Shown here: positions 1 to 10,689 of the stretch, one piece after another
Layout: the number at the start of each line of letters is the position of its first letter
How positions within the stretch are numbered: position 1 is the stretch's first letter
Source: Lotus japonicus
Taxonomy: Eukaryota > Streptophyta > Magnoliopsida > Fabales > Fabaceae
Assembly (NCBI RefSeq): GCF_012489685.1
Contig: NC_080045.1
Span: forward strand, 2,919,001 to 2,983,000
Length of the DNA stretch: 64,000 nucleotides
Reading direction: 5' to 3'
The notes under the pieces: model-generated
What the model saw: only the letters and a program-made list of their open reading frames with translations
What the model was told of the DNA's origin: nothing
Database searches by the model: none
Translations under genes and position numbers: made by a program

Positions 1-59
1 AAGTGCATATAAACATTCCTAAGTTAGTAACGACTAACGAATTATGTGAAGATGGTTCT
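1..59. repeat. Left flank of a duplicated DFR-upstream unit
   Basis: This short stretch resembles 21121-21170, which lies upstream of DFR copy 3: both carry the words for 'cataaacatt', 'ctaagttagta' and 'atgtgaag'. The matching continuation resumes at 9605 after the gypsy element. The gypsy element therefore inserted into one copy of a duplicated unit. Bases 55-59 (GTTCT) are the left target-site duplication of that element. Confidence 0.6.
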
Positions 60-424
60 TGGACTGGGCGGGACAGTCCCGCCCAAAATGAACAATAAAC
101 CAATGAAGATAGCCATGGCGGGAAAGGCAACATGACGAGCTTCATTGCCCTCCCTTAGGTGATGGACCCACAAGCCAGCTGGAAGATTCCTTTGGATTTA
201 TCTTATATGTACGGGAATTTGGGCCCTGATTGTCAGGCCCAAATATAGGAAAGATCCATATCATGACCACCCCCTCTATAAAAGGGGAGGTCATCCACTT
301 GTACGAAACCAACTTTTTTAGCATTAATGAGAATATTCCTTTTATGGTAGTTTTGCTATTTTAGTGCTCTGCTAGGGTTTACTTTCTGTCATTCTTTTAC
401 ATAAGCTTGCCCTAGTACAGAACA
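60..424 (+). repeat. 5' LTR of Tat-lineage element
   Basis: This 365-bp LTR starts TGGACTGGGC and ends GTACAGAACA. It has a TATA-like CTATAAAAGG near 277-286. Near its start a 10-bp inverted repeat (65-74 and 76-85) is separated by a single base. In the 3' LTR the same arms are separated by 14 bases, which accounts for the whole 13-bp length difference between the LTRs. Confidence 0.95.
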
Positions 425-425
425 T

Positions 426-440
426 TGGCGCCGTCTGTGG
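426..440 (+). other. Primer-binding site of Tat-lineage element
   Basis: The sequence TGGCGCC begins two bases after the 5' LTR end, at 426. A TGG start is expected for a site that pairs with the CCA end of a tRNA, and TGGCGCC is common in plant Ty3/gypsy elements. I did not identify the tRNA with certainty. Confidence 0.7.
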
Positions 441-484
441 CTCTGACTCAGCTCTTCCGGTGACAGAAGGAGGAATTGCGAGCC

Positions 485-3400
485 ATGGAGACTCGTTCAT
501 GCGGCATGGGTCGACGCGATCATCGCCGGCGCGGTGGTGGTCGGCATGGCGGTCGCGGCGGCGGACGAAACAACAACCGTCCCGTACTGGACGAGCAGGA
601 GCAGGAAGCTTCCTCGGAGGGGGTCCACTCAGTGGCGCCGTCGCCAGCGTCATTGGTGAATGCAGCTCCGGGAAGACCTTCAGATCTGATCGCTAAATCA
701 GATCCAGGTGTTCGGCGGCGTTCAACGCCGCCTGAATATGTGAACTTGGAAGATTTTAAAACCACTGCTCCACGGAGAGCACAAGAGGCAGTGACAGGTA
801 TCACGCCTGCGGCTTTGCAACAAATGTTAGATACCTTACAGAAGGTGCAGTCCCAAAACGAGCAGTTGCAAGCCCAAGTTGAGTATCTCACTCAGCGGCA
901 GGATTTTAAGCAAGAACAACGCCTGGAGGCGGAGGATGTAGTTGAATTCCAACCTTTTGTTCCAGCCATCACTAGGGTGGACATTCCAAAGCACCTGCAA
1001 ACCATGGCATTAGACGCCTTTTCGGGCGAGTCTGATCCTATGGAGCACCTTAGATATTTCAATACCAAAATGGTGATCGGCGGGGCGACGGATGCGGTAA
1101 AATGTCGATTATTGCCTTCCACGTTCAAAGGCATGGCGATGCAGTGGTTCATTCGACAACCGCCCTTCTCCATTGATAATTTCACTGATATGTCCACTAA
1201 GTTTCTGACTCAATTTTCCGCCAATAAAACCACAAAAGCAACAATGTTTGATCTTATCAGCATACATCAACAACCAGGCGAGAAATTAAAAACCTACATG
1301 GCACGCTTCAGCAAGATGGCGGTGCAGTTGGAGGATGAAAATCCAGATGTTTGTTTGGCGTCATTCAAAAATGGCCTTCGGGCGGGAGATTTGAATAGAG
1401 ACTTAACAAGGCGACCGGCGAAGGATATGATGGATCTTCGCGCTCGTGTTCAAGAGTTCATATTAATCGAGCAAGATGATCAGAAGAAACAAGAAAGAGA
1501 GGAAGGACGCAAGCAGTCTCAATCTGGCGGTGTTTCACAAGATAAATCCAAGGCGGGGAAGGAAACCAGGATAACGCAAACCCCCCGTGTACCTAGACCG
1601 GGACCATACCAAAACTCTAAACCTGGCTTTCAAAATACATGGCACAGAAATCCACAAGGTCCCACTGCTGCCACAGCTGGTCAGACTGGTGCTTCGCCCG
1701 CACCAGTTCCACTTACTAAGTTGAATGCACCCTTGAGTACCATTTTAAGGGCAGTTGGGCAGACCAACGTTGTGCAGTATCCACCACCACCACGGCGGCC
1801 GCCAGCTAACGTGGACACCAATAGGTGGTGCGAGTACCACAAGGCATTGGGGCATACGACAGATAATTGCTGGAATTTAAGGCGGGAAATTGATCGCTTG
1901 ATTAAAGCTGGCCATTTGGCAAACTTTGTTAAAGACACAGCAACGCCGGAGGTAGCTAAGATCACTCAGGGGGACAAAGGCAAAGGTAAAGAAATAGTTG
2001 AAGAGTTGGGCGATCCTGTTGGGGAATGCTCATCTATTGCAGGAGGATTTGGCGGGGGTGCAATTTCAAGTAAGGCTAGAAAACGCTACGTGGCGGCAGT
2101 ACACTCAGTACAGGAGTCGAACGAAGGCGAGTGTTGGGTGAATCATTCCCCTATTATATTTACCCCTCAGGATTTCGCGCATGTAATTCCTCATGACAAC
2201 GATCCAATTGTGGTGACAATCAGGGTTAACAATTATGTGACAAAGAAAGTATTCTTAGACCAGGGATCTTCGGCGGATATCATCTATGGAGACGCCTTTG
2301 ATCGCCTGGGACTAAAGGAATCAGATTTGAAACCATACAAGGGAACTTTGGTGGGATTCACAGGGGACCGTGTCAGTGTGCGGGGATACGTCGAAATTCC
2401 GACTGCCTTTGGAGAAGGAGAGTTTGTCAAGAAATTTCAAGTAAAGTACTTAGTATTGGCGTGTAGAGCCAATTACAATGTACTCTTGGGGCGAGACACC
2501 CTTAACAAGGTTTGCGCGGTCATCTCAACTGCTCATTTAACTGTTAAATATCCCGCCTGCAATGGGAAGGTCGGGATATTGCGTGTAGACCAGAATGCAG
2601 CAAGGGAATGCTATTTGAGAAGCGTGGCGCTCTATGGGCAAAGGGCCGCCAAGGAGAGCCATCGAATTACAGAAATCTTCCCACACGAAGGATTTAGCTT
2701 GGACCCAAGAGACGATGCTGATGACTTTCGCCCACAACCTCTGGAAGAAACCAAGCAGGTGCAAGTCAAGGACAAGCTTCTAAAGATTGGCAGTAGTTTG
2801 ACAGCAGAACAAGAGGAAAGACTAATCACCCTTCTGGGTGATAATCTAGATCTCTTCGCATGGACCATCAATGATGTGCCAGGGATCGATCCCAAGGTGA
2901 TCACTCACAAACTAGCCATACGACCAGGGGCGACCCCAGTCATCCAACCAAGGCGAAGAATGAGTGAAGAAAAGAACAAAGCTGTACAATTAGAGACTGA
3001 AAAATTGATCAAGGCCCGCTTCATCCGTGAGGTACAGTACCCAACGTGGCTCGCCAATGTTGTAATGGTCAAGAAGGCCAATGGGAAATGGCGAATGTGC
3101 ACGGACTACGCAAGCCTGAACAAAGTGTGTCCCAAAGATTCGTACCCACTTCCCAATGTTGACAAACTTGTGGATGGAGCTTCAGGGAATGAACTTTTAA
3201 GTCTCATGGACGCTTATTCAGGCTATAATCAGATTATGATGCACCCCTCGGATGAAGAAAGTACAGCATTTATGACCAATCAGGCGAACTATTGTTACAA
3301 GACAATGCCTTTTGGTTTGAAGAATGCAGGAGCTACGTACCAACGGCTTATGGATAAAAATTTTTCAAAACAAGTAGGCAGGAATATGGAGGTGTATGTG

Positions 3401-5815
3401 GACGACATGATCGTAAAGTCCGCCAGGGCTAGTGATCATGGGGGTGATCTCAAAGAAGCGTTTACTCAGTTAAGAACATATCAAATGAAGTTGAATCCTG
3501 AGAAGTGTTCTTTTGGGATCCAGGGAGGAAAGTTCTTGGGATTTATGTTAACATCAAGAGGAATAGAAGTGAACCCTGATAAGGGAAGGGCGATCTTGGA
3601 GATGAAAAGCCCAACAAGTGTAAAGGAGGTTCAGCGTTTGACAGGGCGAATGGCCGCCTTGTCACGTTTCTTGCCAATGGCGGGTGACAAAGCGGCCCCG
3701 TTCTTCACGTGTTTAAAAAAGAATTCAAAGTTTCAGTGGACAGAGGAATGCGAACAAGCTTTTACCAAATTGAAAGAAACATTGGCCACATTACCAGTAC
3801 TCTCCAAGCCAACACCAGGCGTCCCATTAGTGCTCTATTTAGCGGTTACTGACAAGGCGGTAAGTACGGTGTTGCTCAAGGAAGAAGGAAAAAAGCAGAA
3901 AGTTATATATTTCGTGAGCCATACTTTACAGGGGGCAGAATTGCGGCACCAAAAAATTGAAAAGGCGGCTTTGGCGATTCTGAAAACTGCAAGGCGCCTC
4001 AGACCTTACTTCCAAAGTTTCCAAGTCAAAGTTAAAACTGATGTTCCCTTAAGGCAAGTACTTCAGAAGCCTGATTTATCAGGGCGATTGGTTAGCTGGT
4101 CAGTTGAGCTATCAGAATATGACATACAATATGAGCCAAGGGGCCAAGTCACAGTCCAGAGTTTAATTGACTTCGTGGCGGAATTAACACCCACTGAAGG
4201 AGAGAAGACTCAAGGAGAATGGGTCCTGTCCGTGGATGGATCCTCTAATAACACTGGAAGTGGGGCGGGAATAACAATCGAAAGTCCAGATAAAATGATC
4301 ATTGAACAGTCTCTCAAGTTCGAGTTCAAGGCGAGCAATAATCAATCTGAGTACGAGGCTCTGATTGCCGGCTTAAGGTTGGCCATTGAGTTGGGAGTCC
4401 AGAAGTTATTTATCAAAGGAGATTCGCAGTTAGTGGTTAAGCAAGTGAAAGGCGAGTACCAGGTGAAGGATCCGCAACTGTCCAAATATTTGGAAGTGGT
4501 GCGCAGATTGATGATGGAGGTCAAAGAAATCAAAATAGAACATGTCCCGAGGGGACAAAATGAGAGGGCTGATGTGTTGGCGAAGTTGGCAAGCACAGGG
4601 AGATTGGGCAACTACCAAACAGTCATTCAAGAAACCCTGCCTCGCCCGAGCATTGATTTGGTAGAAATAAAGTTGAAAGCTGTAAAGTCAGTCAGTGAGG
4701 GCGAGCTACCTTGGATGGAATCGATTAAGACTTTCTTAGAGAATCCACCAAAGGAGGATGATTTGAACACGAGAACAAAACGCAGGGAAGCCAGTTTCTA
4801 CGCACTGGTGGATGGTGAGTTGTATCGGCGGGGAATCATGTCTCCTATGCTCAAATGTGTCGATACCAAGGACGCCCTCGGAATAATGGCGGAAGTCCAC
4901 GAAGGTGTGTGTTCTAGTCATATCGGCGGGCGATCCTTGGCAATAAAAGTGATAAGAGCAGGATTCTATTGGCCAACCATGAAGAAGGATTGTTTGGAGT
5001 ATGTGAAGAAATGTGAAAAATGTCAAGTCTTTTCTGATTTGCACAAGGCTCCACCAGAAGAATTAACAACCATGATGGCGCCCTGGCCGTTCGCCATGTG
5101 GGGGACTGATATCTTAGGACCATTCCCTGTAGCGAAGGCACAAATGAAGTACATCATCGTGGCGGTTGATTACTTCACTAAGTGGATAGAAGCCGAGGCG
5201 GTGGCGACTATCACAGCCGCCAAGGTCAGGAACTTCCTGTGGCGAAGGATTGTTTGTAGATTTGGGGTCCCCATGGCGTTAGTAATGGATAATGGAACCC
5301 AATTCACAAGTAGTGTTACCCGGGAATTTTGTGATGAAATGGGAATCGAGATGCGATTTGCCTCTGTAGAACATCCACAAACCAACGGGCAGGCTGAGTC
5401 GGCTAACAAAGTTATCCTGAAAGGTTTAAAAAAGAAACTGGATGAAGCAAAAGGGCTTTGGGCGGAGGAACTACCAGGCGTTCTTTGGGCATACAACACC
5501 ACGGAACAGTCAAGCACAAAGGAAACCCCGTATCGTCTAACTTATGGAACTGACGCCATGCTCCCAGTGGAAATTGAAAACCAAAGTTGGCGAGTGGCTC
5601 GGTTTAATGAAAATGACAACGGAGAAAACTTAATAGCAAATCTAATCATGCTGCCCGAGGAACAACGAGAGGCTCACATAAGAAATGAGGCGGGAAAAGT
5701 GAAGGTGGCAAGAAAGTTCTCAACGAAAGTAATGCCAAGAAAAATGAGGGTAGGAGACTTAGTGCTCCGAAAAAATACAATACTTGATAAACACAACAAA
5801 CTTTCACCCAACTAG
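485..5815 (+). CDS. Gag-Pol polyprotein of Tat-lineage retrotransposon, C-terminus cut by a stop
   Basis: The first ATG is at 485 (the frame is open from 476) and gives 1776 residues. Domains in order: Gag core around 165-330; a zinc-knuckle-like C-x2-H-x4-H-x4-C at C449, H452, H457, C462; an aspartic protease with DQGSS, catalytic Asp near 592; reverse transcriptase with YVDD at 971-974; RT-linked RNase H; a second RNase H beginning near 1248 (VDGSS); integrase with an HHCC zinc domain and a catalytic triad D1542, D1602, E1638 (D-x59-D-x35-E). The protein would package RNA, copy it and insert the DNA. The stop is TAG at 5813-5815. The same frame stays open for 39 more codons to 5933-5935 and ends with the conserved tail motif WNASHLKQYF, so the stop is a recent nonsense change that removes the integrase tail. 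Confidence 0.93.
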   Translation: METRSCGMGRRDHRRRGGGRHGGRGGGRNNNRPVLDEQEQEASSEGVHSVAPSPASLVNAAPGRPSDLIAKSDPGVRRRSTPPEYVNLEDFKTTAPRRAQEAVTGITPAALQQMLDTLQKVQSQNEQLQAQVEYLTQRQDFKQEQRLEAEDVVEFQPFVPAITRVDIPKHLQTMALDAFSGESDPMEHLRYFNTKMVIGGATDAVKCRLLPSTFKGMAMQWFIRQPPFSIDNFTDMSTKFLTQFSANKTTKATMFDLISIHQQPGEKLKTYMARFSKMAVQLEDENPDVCLASFKNGLRAGDLNRDLTRRPAKDMMDLRARVQEFILIEQDDQKKQEREEGRKQSQSGGVSQDKSKAGKETRITQTPRVPRPGPYQNSKPGFQNTWHRNPQGPTAATAGQTGASPAPVPLTKLNAPLSTILRAVGQTNVVQYPPPPRRPPANVDTNRWCEYHKALGHTTDNCWNLRREIDRLIKAGHLANFVKDTATPEVAKITQGDKGKGKEIVEELGDPVGECSSIAGGFGGGAISSKARKRYVAAVHSVQESNEGECWVNHSPIIFTPQDFAHVIPHDNDPIVVTIRVNNYVTKKVFLDQGSSADIIYGDAFDRLGLKESDLKPYKGTLVGFTGDRVSVRGYVEIPTAFGEGEFVKKFQVKYLVLACRANYNVLLGRDTLNKVCAVISTAHLTVKYPACNGKVGILRVDQNAARECYLRSVALYGQRAAKESHRITEIFPHEGFSLDPRDDADDFRPQPLEETKQVQVKDKLLKIGSSLTAEQEERLITLLGDNLDLFAWTINDVPGIDPKVITHKLAIRPGATPVIQPRRRMSEEKNKAVQLETEKLIKARFIREVQYPTWLANVVMVKKANGKWRMCTDYASLNKVCPKDSYPLPNVDKLVDGASGNELLSLMDAYSGYNQIMMHPSDEESTAFMTNQANYCYKTMPFGLKNAGATYQRLMDKNFSKQVGRNMEVYVDDMIVKSARASDHGGDLKEAFTQLRTYQMKLNPEKCSFGIQGGKFLGFMLTSRGIEVNPDKGRAILEMKSPTSVKEVQRLTGRMAALSRFLPMAGDKAAPFFTCLKKNSKFQWTEECEQAFTKLKETLATLPVLSKPTPGVPLVLYLAVTDKAVSTVLLKEEGKKQKVIYFVSHTLQGAELRHQKIEKAALAILKTARRLRPYFQSFQVKVKTDVPLRQVLQKPDLSGRLVSWSVELSEYDIQYEPRGQVTVQSLIDFVAELTPTEGEKTQGEWVLSVDGSSNNTGSGAGITIESPDKMIIEQSLKFEFKASNNQSEYEALIAGLRLAIELGVQKLFIKGDSQLVVKQVKGEYQVKDPQLSKYLEVVRRLMMEVKEIKIEHVPRGQNERADVLAKLASTGRLGNYQTVIQETLPRPSIDLVEIKLKAVKSVSEGELPWMESIKTFLENPPKEDDLNTRTKRREASFYALVDGELYRRGIMSPMLKCVDTKDALGIMAEVHEGVCSSHIGGRSLAIKVIRAGFYWPTMKKDCLEYVKKCEKCQVFSDLHKAPPEELTTMMAPWPFAMWGTDILGPFPVAKAQMKYIIVAVDYFTKWIEAEAVATITAAKVRNFLWRRIVCRFGVPMALVMDNGTQFTSSVTREFCDEMGIEMRFASVEHPQTNGQAESANKVILKGLKKKLDEAKGLWAEELPGVLWAYNTTEQSSTKETPYRLTYGTDAMLPVEIENQSWRVARFNENDNGENLIANLIMLPEEQREAHIRNEAGKVKVARKFSTKVMPRKMRVGDLVLRKNTILDKHNKLSPN

Positions 5816-6408
5816 GGCGGGCCTTACAGGATTATAGGCGACGTTGGAGGAGGAGCTTATAAGTTGGAACAACTAAGCGGTCAAAAGGTTCCACGAACAT
5901 GGAACGCCTCTCATCTGAAGCAGTATTTTAGTTAGTAGAAACAACAAATGTAAATGAAGTCGCACTCTTTTTCCCTTTCTTTGGAAAGGTTTTTAATGAG
6001 GCGACATTTGTAAGGAAGGGACAATTGTTCCCATACGAAAGAAAATTAATGAAAAGATCATTTCAACAGAATCGCATATATTTTTTAATTTATATTACGA
6101 GTTCATGCAATGCAAATCGTATCAAGGTATGCAATACCGCGAGTAAACCTTTCGGAATAAGAGAGTATCGCCTTCAAAAGTTAAAAGCCTTGGCAATTCT
6201 AGTGGCCACTAGAAACCAAGCCTCGTCGAAAAATCGGCTAAGGTATGTAACAACGAAAGTTGGAAACAACTAAAACAACGAATGAACTTAAGATGATATC
6301 CATTTAAAGTAGAGAAAAGGGGGCGATGCCCATACATGATTTGGAATGAAAATAAAAGACAGGGCAATGCCCAAAGAAAAATTTCAACTTCATAAAATAA
6401 AAACAAAT
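5816..6408 (+). other. Spacer after gag-pol in Tat-lineage element
   Basis: The first 120 bases are the severed in-frame tail of integrase, which ends at the TAG at 5933-5935. The remaining ~470 bases show no convincing reading frame. They contain short GGGCGATGCCC-like words near 6322 and 6362. The stretch separates the sense gag-pol gene from the end of the antisense gene. Confidence 0.6.
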
Positions 6409-8528
6409 TCAAGCCAGGTTCTCGTTGTTGGCGTTGTTGCCCTGGCTTGTCCCAGCTTGAGGATCTTCCTTCCCTTGATCCTCATTCCTGTGCTGCTCAT
6501 TCCCATCCTCGCCATCTTCTTCAGGCTCACTCTCATCATCGAATTGGGGAAGGAGGTCGAGGCTAATGTCATCATCACCAACTACTTGACCATCCTTGAT
6601 CTCCTTCAGCCACCCAATGCGGGAAAGATCAAAGCCCGGCTCAACTACACTGATCTGCTCTTTGGCCGCCAGAAAGCCTTGAGCATATTGGAGAGAAGCA
6701 CGCCCTAGGATGGAAGCATTCAGGCGATCATATTTCTTTTCCAACTTCTGATATTTGGCTTGAACGGCAGTGTGCTTGTCATTTATGGCTTCTTTAAGAG
6801 ACTTGGTCTTTTGAAGAAGCAGGTCCGAAGCAGCCAAGTCTTCAGTTAACTTAGCACACTTCTCCTCAGCAGATTTCAGCTTGTTGTTGGCAGTCTCAGC
6901 ATCAGTTTTAGCCCGCTCATAGGCTGTCTTGTAATCAGCTGCCTTCTTCTCAAAACGGTTCTTGGCTGAGATCAACTCCTTCACGCACTGAGCCATTCCC
7001 GCCACAGTACTGGCGGCAGAAAGCGCGTGATGGATCGCCATGGAAGCAATGTTGGGGGGACCCTGACCGGAAATGTCCTTGTGAATCCGGTTGTCAAAAG
7101 TACGGGTCATGAATTCCAGCCCATTGAAGTGAGGATCCGACAAGTTCAGCAAGGGGGGAGGAGCTTCGCCACCAATGGCTGAGCTAGGGCCAGCCTGGCC
7201 AAATGGAGTTGATGGGCGGTTGATCAGCGTGCTTGAATCTTGTTGAGGGGGCGGGACATTGTCATGTCCCTTCTTTTTCTCAGCTGGACGACTTTTTGAA
7301 TCAAGAGTCGATTGATGGAGAGGCTTACCACCAGCAGCACCTGAAGTTTTTTGACGTTTAGGGTCCCTGACGTTGTCAGAACCCGAAGTACCTTCATTCT
7401 TCTTCTTCTGCTCAGTTTCGGCGGCCCTCTTCTTCGCCGCCGCAGCAGACTGGGCGAGGTATTCCTTCATCTTGATTGGGTTCGCATCAACCTTGCCTTT
7501 TCCCATTGTAGCTGTATGGAAAACACCAATTAGACGAGATACATGAACAAAAAGGAAAAGAAGTTACGTACAAAGATTATAAACTTACTAAAAAATTGAT
7601 TTAAAGTGCCGGATTTCGACGCCTCAATCAAGTCGTGACCAGAAATTACTGGTAGTGTGCGGAGGTAATCGGCGACGCCTTGTTCAGATTCATCCAAGGC
7701 GTCGTATGAAACGGATATTTTTCGGCGAGGGTTCTTTGTCCAGTAAAAAGGGAAGAGAGGGTTATTGTCGGAATCTCGGAACAGGTTCTTTATTTCGGGC
7801 GACTCCATAACTTTAAAGTATTTCTTCTGCCATACCTTGTAATGGCTTTTAAGGGCGGTGAACCGACTCATGTTCTTACGGGCTAATAGTGGAACCCATT
7901 TCACAGAAGTAGGTTTAGTGGTGACTGATTTATAGAACAGGAAGAACAAAGGATAGGTCGGAGTGAAACTCAAGTGTTCACAAAGAATTTCAAAGCAGCG
8001 GAGAAAACCCCAGGCGTTGGGCTGGAGTTGGCAGGGCGCCACATTCAGAAAAGAAAGAACGTGACATATAAACGGCGAGAAAGGAAGTTTGATGTTCAAG
8101 TCTAAGAAGAAATAGCCATAAACAAAGAAGAAATCGGGCGATTCATCGGCTGGTTCTTTACGCAACAGAACACAGTCATCTTCGCCACATGGGAGGACAT
8201 TCAAGAGATGATCTTCATTATTCGAGGTGGCGGGATTTATCTTCGTAAACCCTTGAGCAGATATTCGAAGCGAATTAATGCTCCCAACGCTGCCCCAGAT
8301 AGAATGCAACAGACATTTATCTTCAACTAAATGCACGTCAGAGCGCCATTCAGGTGAAGACAAATCTCCATTAGAGGAGAGAATTGAGTCTACAGAGCCG
8401 GCGGGACCGGAATCATCATGGGTAGAAGGCGAGGAGTGAATTTCAATTATAGAGGGGGCGACAACTTCCTCCTCCGTAGAGGGCGAAGAAAGTTCTAGGG
8501 AAGAAAGGCTAGCGTTTGGTAAAGACAT
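6409..8528 (-). CDS. Antisense spliced gene inside the Tat element (putative gypsy-type transposon protein family)
   Basis: Two minus-strand frames join through a probable 77-nt intron. Exon 1 runs 8528-7589 and exon 2 runs 7511-6409. The intron starts GTAAGT (minus strand, from 7588) and ends CATACAG (to 7512). Joining splits one codon (one base plus two) and keeps the frame open. The start is taken at the MSLPNAS methionine, though ATGs at 8567 and 8543 are also in frame. Exon 1 resembles the plant 'putative gypsy type transposon' family (Pfam PF04195 by memory), with motif FFFVYGYFFLDL and aromatic-rich blocks. Exon 2 begins with a Lys-rich segment (DPKRQK), then a long Ala/Lys/Glu coiled coil, then an acidic tail. 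It is transcribed against gag-pol. No function is known to me; antisense genes in this position are known in Tat elements such as Grande. Confidence 0.8.
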
Positions 8529-9221
8529 GCGAGGCAGTTTCATAAAAAGAAGAAAGAAGATGAACAAACTAAAAGTAAAAAGAAGATGAACAGAGTCAAG
8601 AAGAAAGAAGATGAACAGTCAGAGAAAAAAGAAGTAAACGAAGAATCTCAGGAAAGAGAAAAACTAACCAGGGGAAGAACTGTGGATTTGAGAAAGGAGA
8701 ACGTCGGCGATAGGGGAGCACCGCGCAATGACGACGGCCGGAGGAAGAAAAGGTTCACCGGAGTTCAAAGAAGAGAATGAAAGCTGCGGTGAAAAGGTTT
8801 TCAGGACAAAAGTTTTAAGAAAGTGAAAAATGAAAAGTGAAAAGGGGTTTTTTATAGAGAGAAAGGAGGAGAGAGAATGAATGGGGGAAGATCGTGGGAT
8901 TTTGGGATTTGAAATTCGAAAAGGTAGGAAGCGAAAAGACGTTACTCCTCGAGACGCACAACTGAAAATTGCATTTATAACAAATGATGACGAAATCCCG
9001 GAAAATAAGGATACGTGCGTCAGTTGAAAAGACGTGATTGACGGTTATAACTAATGGCGACATATCTTTGAAACGACAACAAAGGTGGCGAAGCGTGAAA
9101 ATGGCGATGTAACAACGAAAGTAAAATGGCGATGAACGAATAAACAATAGAGGCGAACTACTGGGTAACATGATAAAGACATTTCGACTCAATTACTCGA
9201 GTCTCATGTCTTGGGGGCATG
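8529..9221. other. 3' noncoding region of Tat element, with polypurine tract
   Basis: About 690 bases hold no good frame and probably contain the promoter of the antisense gene. The last bases, around 9209-9221, are G-rich (TTGGGGGCATG) next to the 3' LTR. They are the likely plus-strand priming tract. Confidence 0.6.
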
Positions 9222-9599
9222 TGGACTGGGCGGGACATAAAGAAGATTACGTCCCGCCCAAAATGAACAATAAACCAATGAAGATAGCCATGGCGGGAAA
9301 GGCAACATGACGAGCTTCATTGCCCTCCCTTAGGTGATGGACCCACAAGCCAGCTGGAAGATTCATTTGGATTTGTCTTATATGTACGGGGATTTGGGCC
9401 CTGATTGTCAGGCCCAAATATAGGAAAGATCCATATCATGACCACCCCCTCTATAAAAGGGGAGGTCATCCACTTGTACGAAACCAACTTTTTTAGCATT
9501 AATGAGAATATTCCTTTTATGGTAGTTTTGCTATTTTAGTGCTCTGTTAGGGTTTACTTTCTGTCATTCTTTTACATAAGCTTGCCCTAGTACAGAACA
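9222..9599 (+). repeat. 3' LTR of Tat-lineage element
   Basis: This 378-bp LTR is a direct copy of 60-424. It contains perfect 10-bp inverted arms at 9227-9236 and 9251-9260 with a 14-base loop. It is followed at 9600-9604 by the right target duplication GTTCT. Confidence 0.95.
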
Positions 9600-9639
9600 G
9601 TTCTAAATACGTACTAATGCTGTTGTTTTCCAAAAAGAA

Positions 9640-9726
9640 AATTCTAATGCCCATAACCTAAGGAAATATATTTGAGGAGGTCTATAACCACCACTAGGCG
9701 CATAAACAGCGCTTTTTTTTGCAGTG
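9640..9726 (-). mobile_element. CACTA-like transposon end (fragment)
   Basis: Read on the minus strand the segment begins CACTGCAAAAAAAA, then has words close to GGTGGTTATAGACCTCC. It matches 21361-21428, where the end reads CACTACAAAAAAAA. This resembles a CACTA (En/Spm) terminus with subterminal repeats. It abuts copia-derived sequence at 9727. Confidence 0.5.
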
Positions 9727-10400
9727 TCTGCGCTTGCGTTATGCCATACAAAATCTTCTTCGATTTGAGGACTTTTTCCTCTTTCCCTTTGAAACCAAAA
9801 TCCATTGATTGTTCAACATAGACATCTTCCTCAAGGTTGTCATTTAGGAAAGCCAATTTGATATCAAGTTGAAATCTCCACCTCATGTAAGCCACCAAAA
9901 AAAAAAAAGAAGACGAATAGTCTCCATGTGAGCTGTGACCAATAGGTGCAAACACTTCATTATAGTTGTATAGTTGTTGAAACTAAAAGAAGTCCCACAT
10001 TGGTGAGATGATGAACAAAACCATAGTTTTTTTTGAAAGTGGAACAAAACCATAGTTTTTATAACTACGAATGTTAGACTTTGAGGTTTTGAAGGCATCT
10101 TTGGACCACGCTACTTGTTCTTGCATGTTCCCTTTAGCAACGAGCCTTTCTTTATATTTTGAAGGCATCTTTGGACCACACTACTTGTTTTTGCATGTAC
10201 CCTTTAGCAACGAACCTTTCTTTATATTCTCTCTCTCTCCTTTGACATTCTTCTTAAGCTTGAACATCCACTCGACTTCAATTGCTTCATGATCCTTAGG
10301 AAGATTTGATAATTTCCAAGTCTCATTCTTCTCAGTGGCCTTGGTCTCTTCCTCCACAGCTTGTCTCCACCTTGTCTTCCATAGTTTCGCCAAAATTTAG
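9727..10400 (-). pseudogene. Degraded copia reverse transcriptase fragment
   Basis: Minus-strand translations give recognisable Ty1/copia RT pieces in broken frames: EVEWMFKLKK and KERLVAKG near 10340-10130, and LDIKLAFLNDNLEEDVYVEQ followed by KSKKILYGI near 9870-9740. Frames shift several times and there is no complete domain. A 70-bp tandem duplication lies within it (10088-10157 and 10158-10227). A homologous fragment lies upstream of DFR copy 3 (21430-21960), so this is part of the duplicated unit. Confidence 0.75.
10088..10227. repeat. 70-bp tandem duplication in copia fragment
   Basis: The block beginning TTTGAAGGCATCTTTGGACC at 10088 recurs at 10158 with a few substitutions. Both copies include the words CTTGCATGT/TTGCATGT, CCCTTTAGCAACGA and CCTTTCTTTATAT. 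Confidence 0.8.
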
Positions 10401-10689
10401 AGGCTGACTATCAACAAAAAGACAAAACAAACCATTTATAATTTCAGTTTGATCATATACAACTCTTAAATGCTTCTTATTTTTCTTAGCCCTGCACCTG
10501 AACTCACTTCTGAAGATGAGTGCTTATCATATCTAGACAATGTAGTAAGCAATTGCTCTTGCTCTAACTGATAGTGGAAGTTGTTTTAGATATATTAAAC
10601 CATCTTGAGGCATGTTAAAAAGTGGAATCACGATATTTCAAATGATTGTATCTGGAAATTTACAACTGCTGATGTGTTGACTTGAGCTT

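Larger units (their letters stand above)
60..9599 (+). mobile_element. Complete Ty3/gypsy LTR retrotransposon, Tat lineage
   Basis: The element is bounded by two LTRs that start TG and end CA (60-424 and 9222-9599) and by a perfect 5-bp target duplication, GTTCT, at 55-59 and 9600-9604. A primer-binding site follows the left LTR and a purine-rich tract precedes the right LTR. Inside are one long gag-pol frame (485-5815) and, after it, an antisense gene with one intron (8528-6409). A second RNase H domain between RT and integrase, together with an antisense 3' gene, is typical of the Tat group. The LTRs differ by about four substitutions and one 13-bp gap, so the insertion is fairly recent. 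Confidence 0.95.

Noticed and set aside
520..5517. Minus-strand frames opposite gag-pol (for example 520-891, 5170-5517)
   Set aside because: They are shadows of the long polyprotein frame. None has a recognisable domain.
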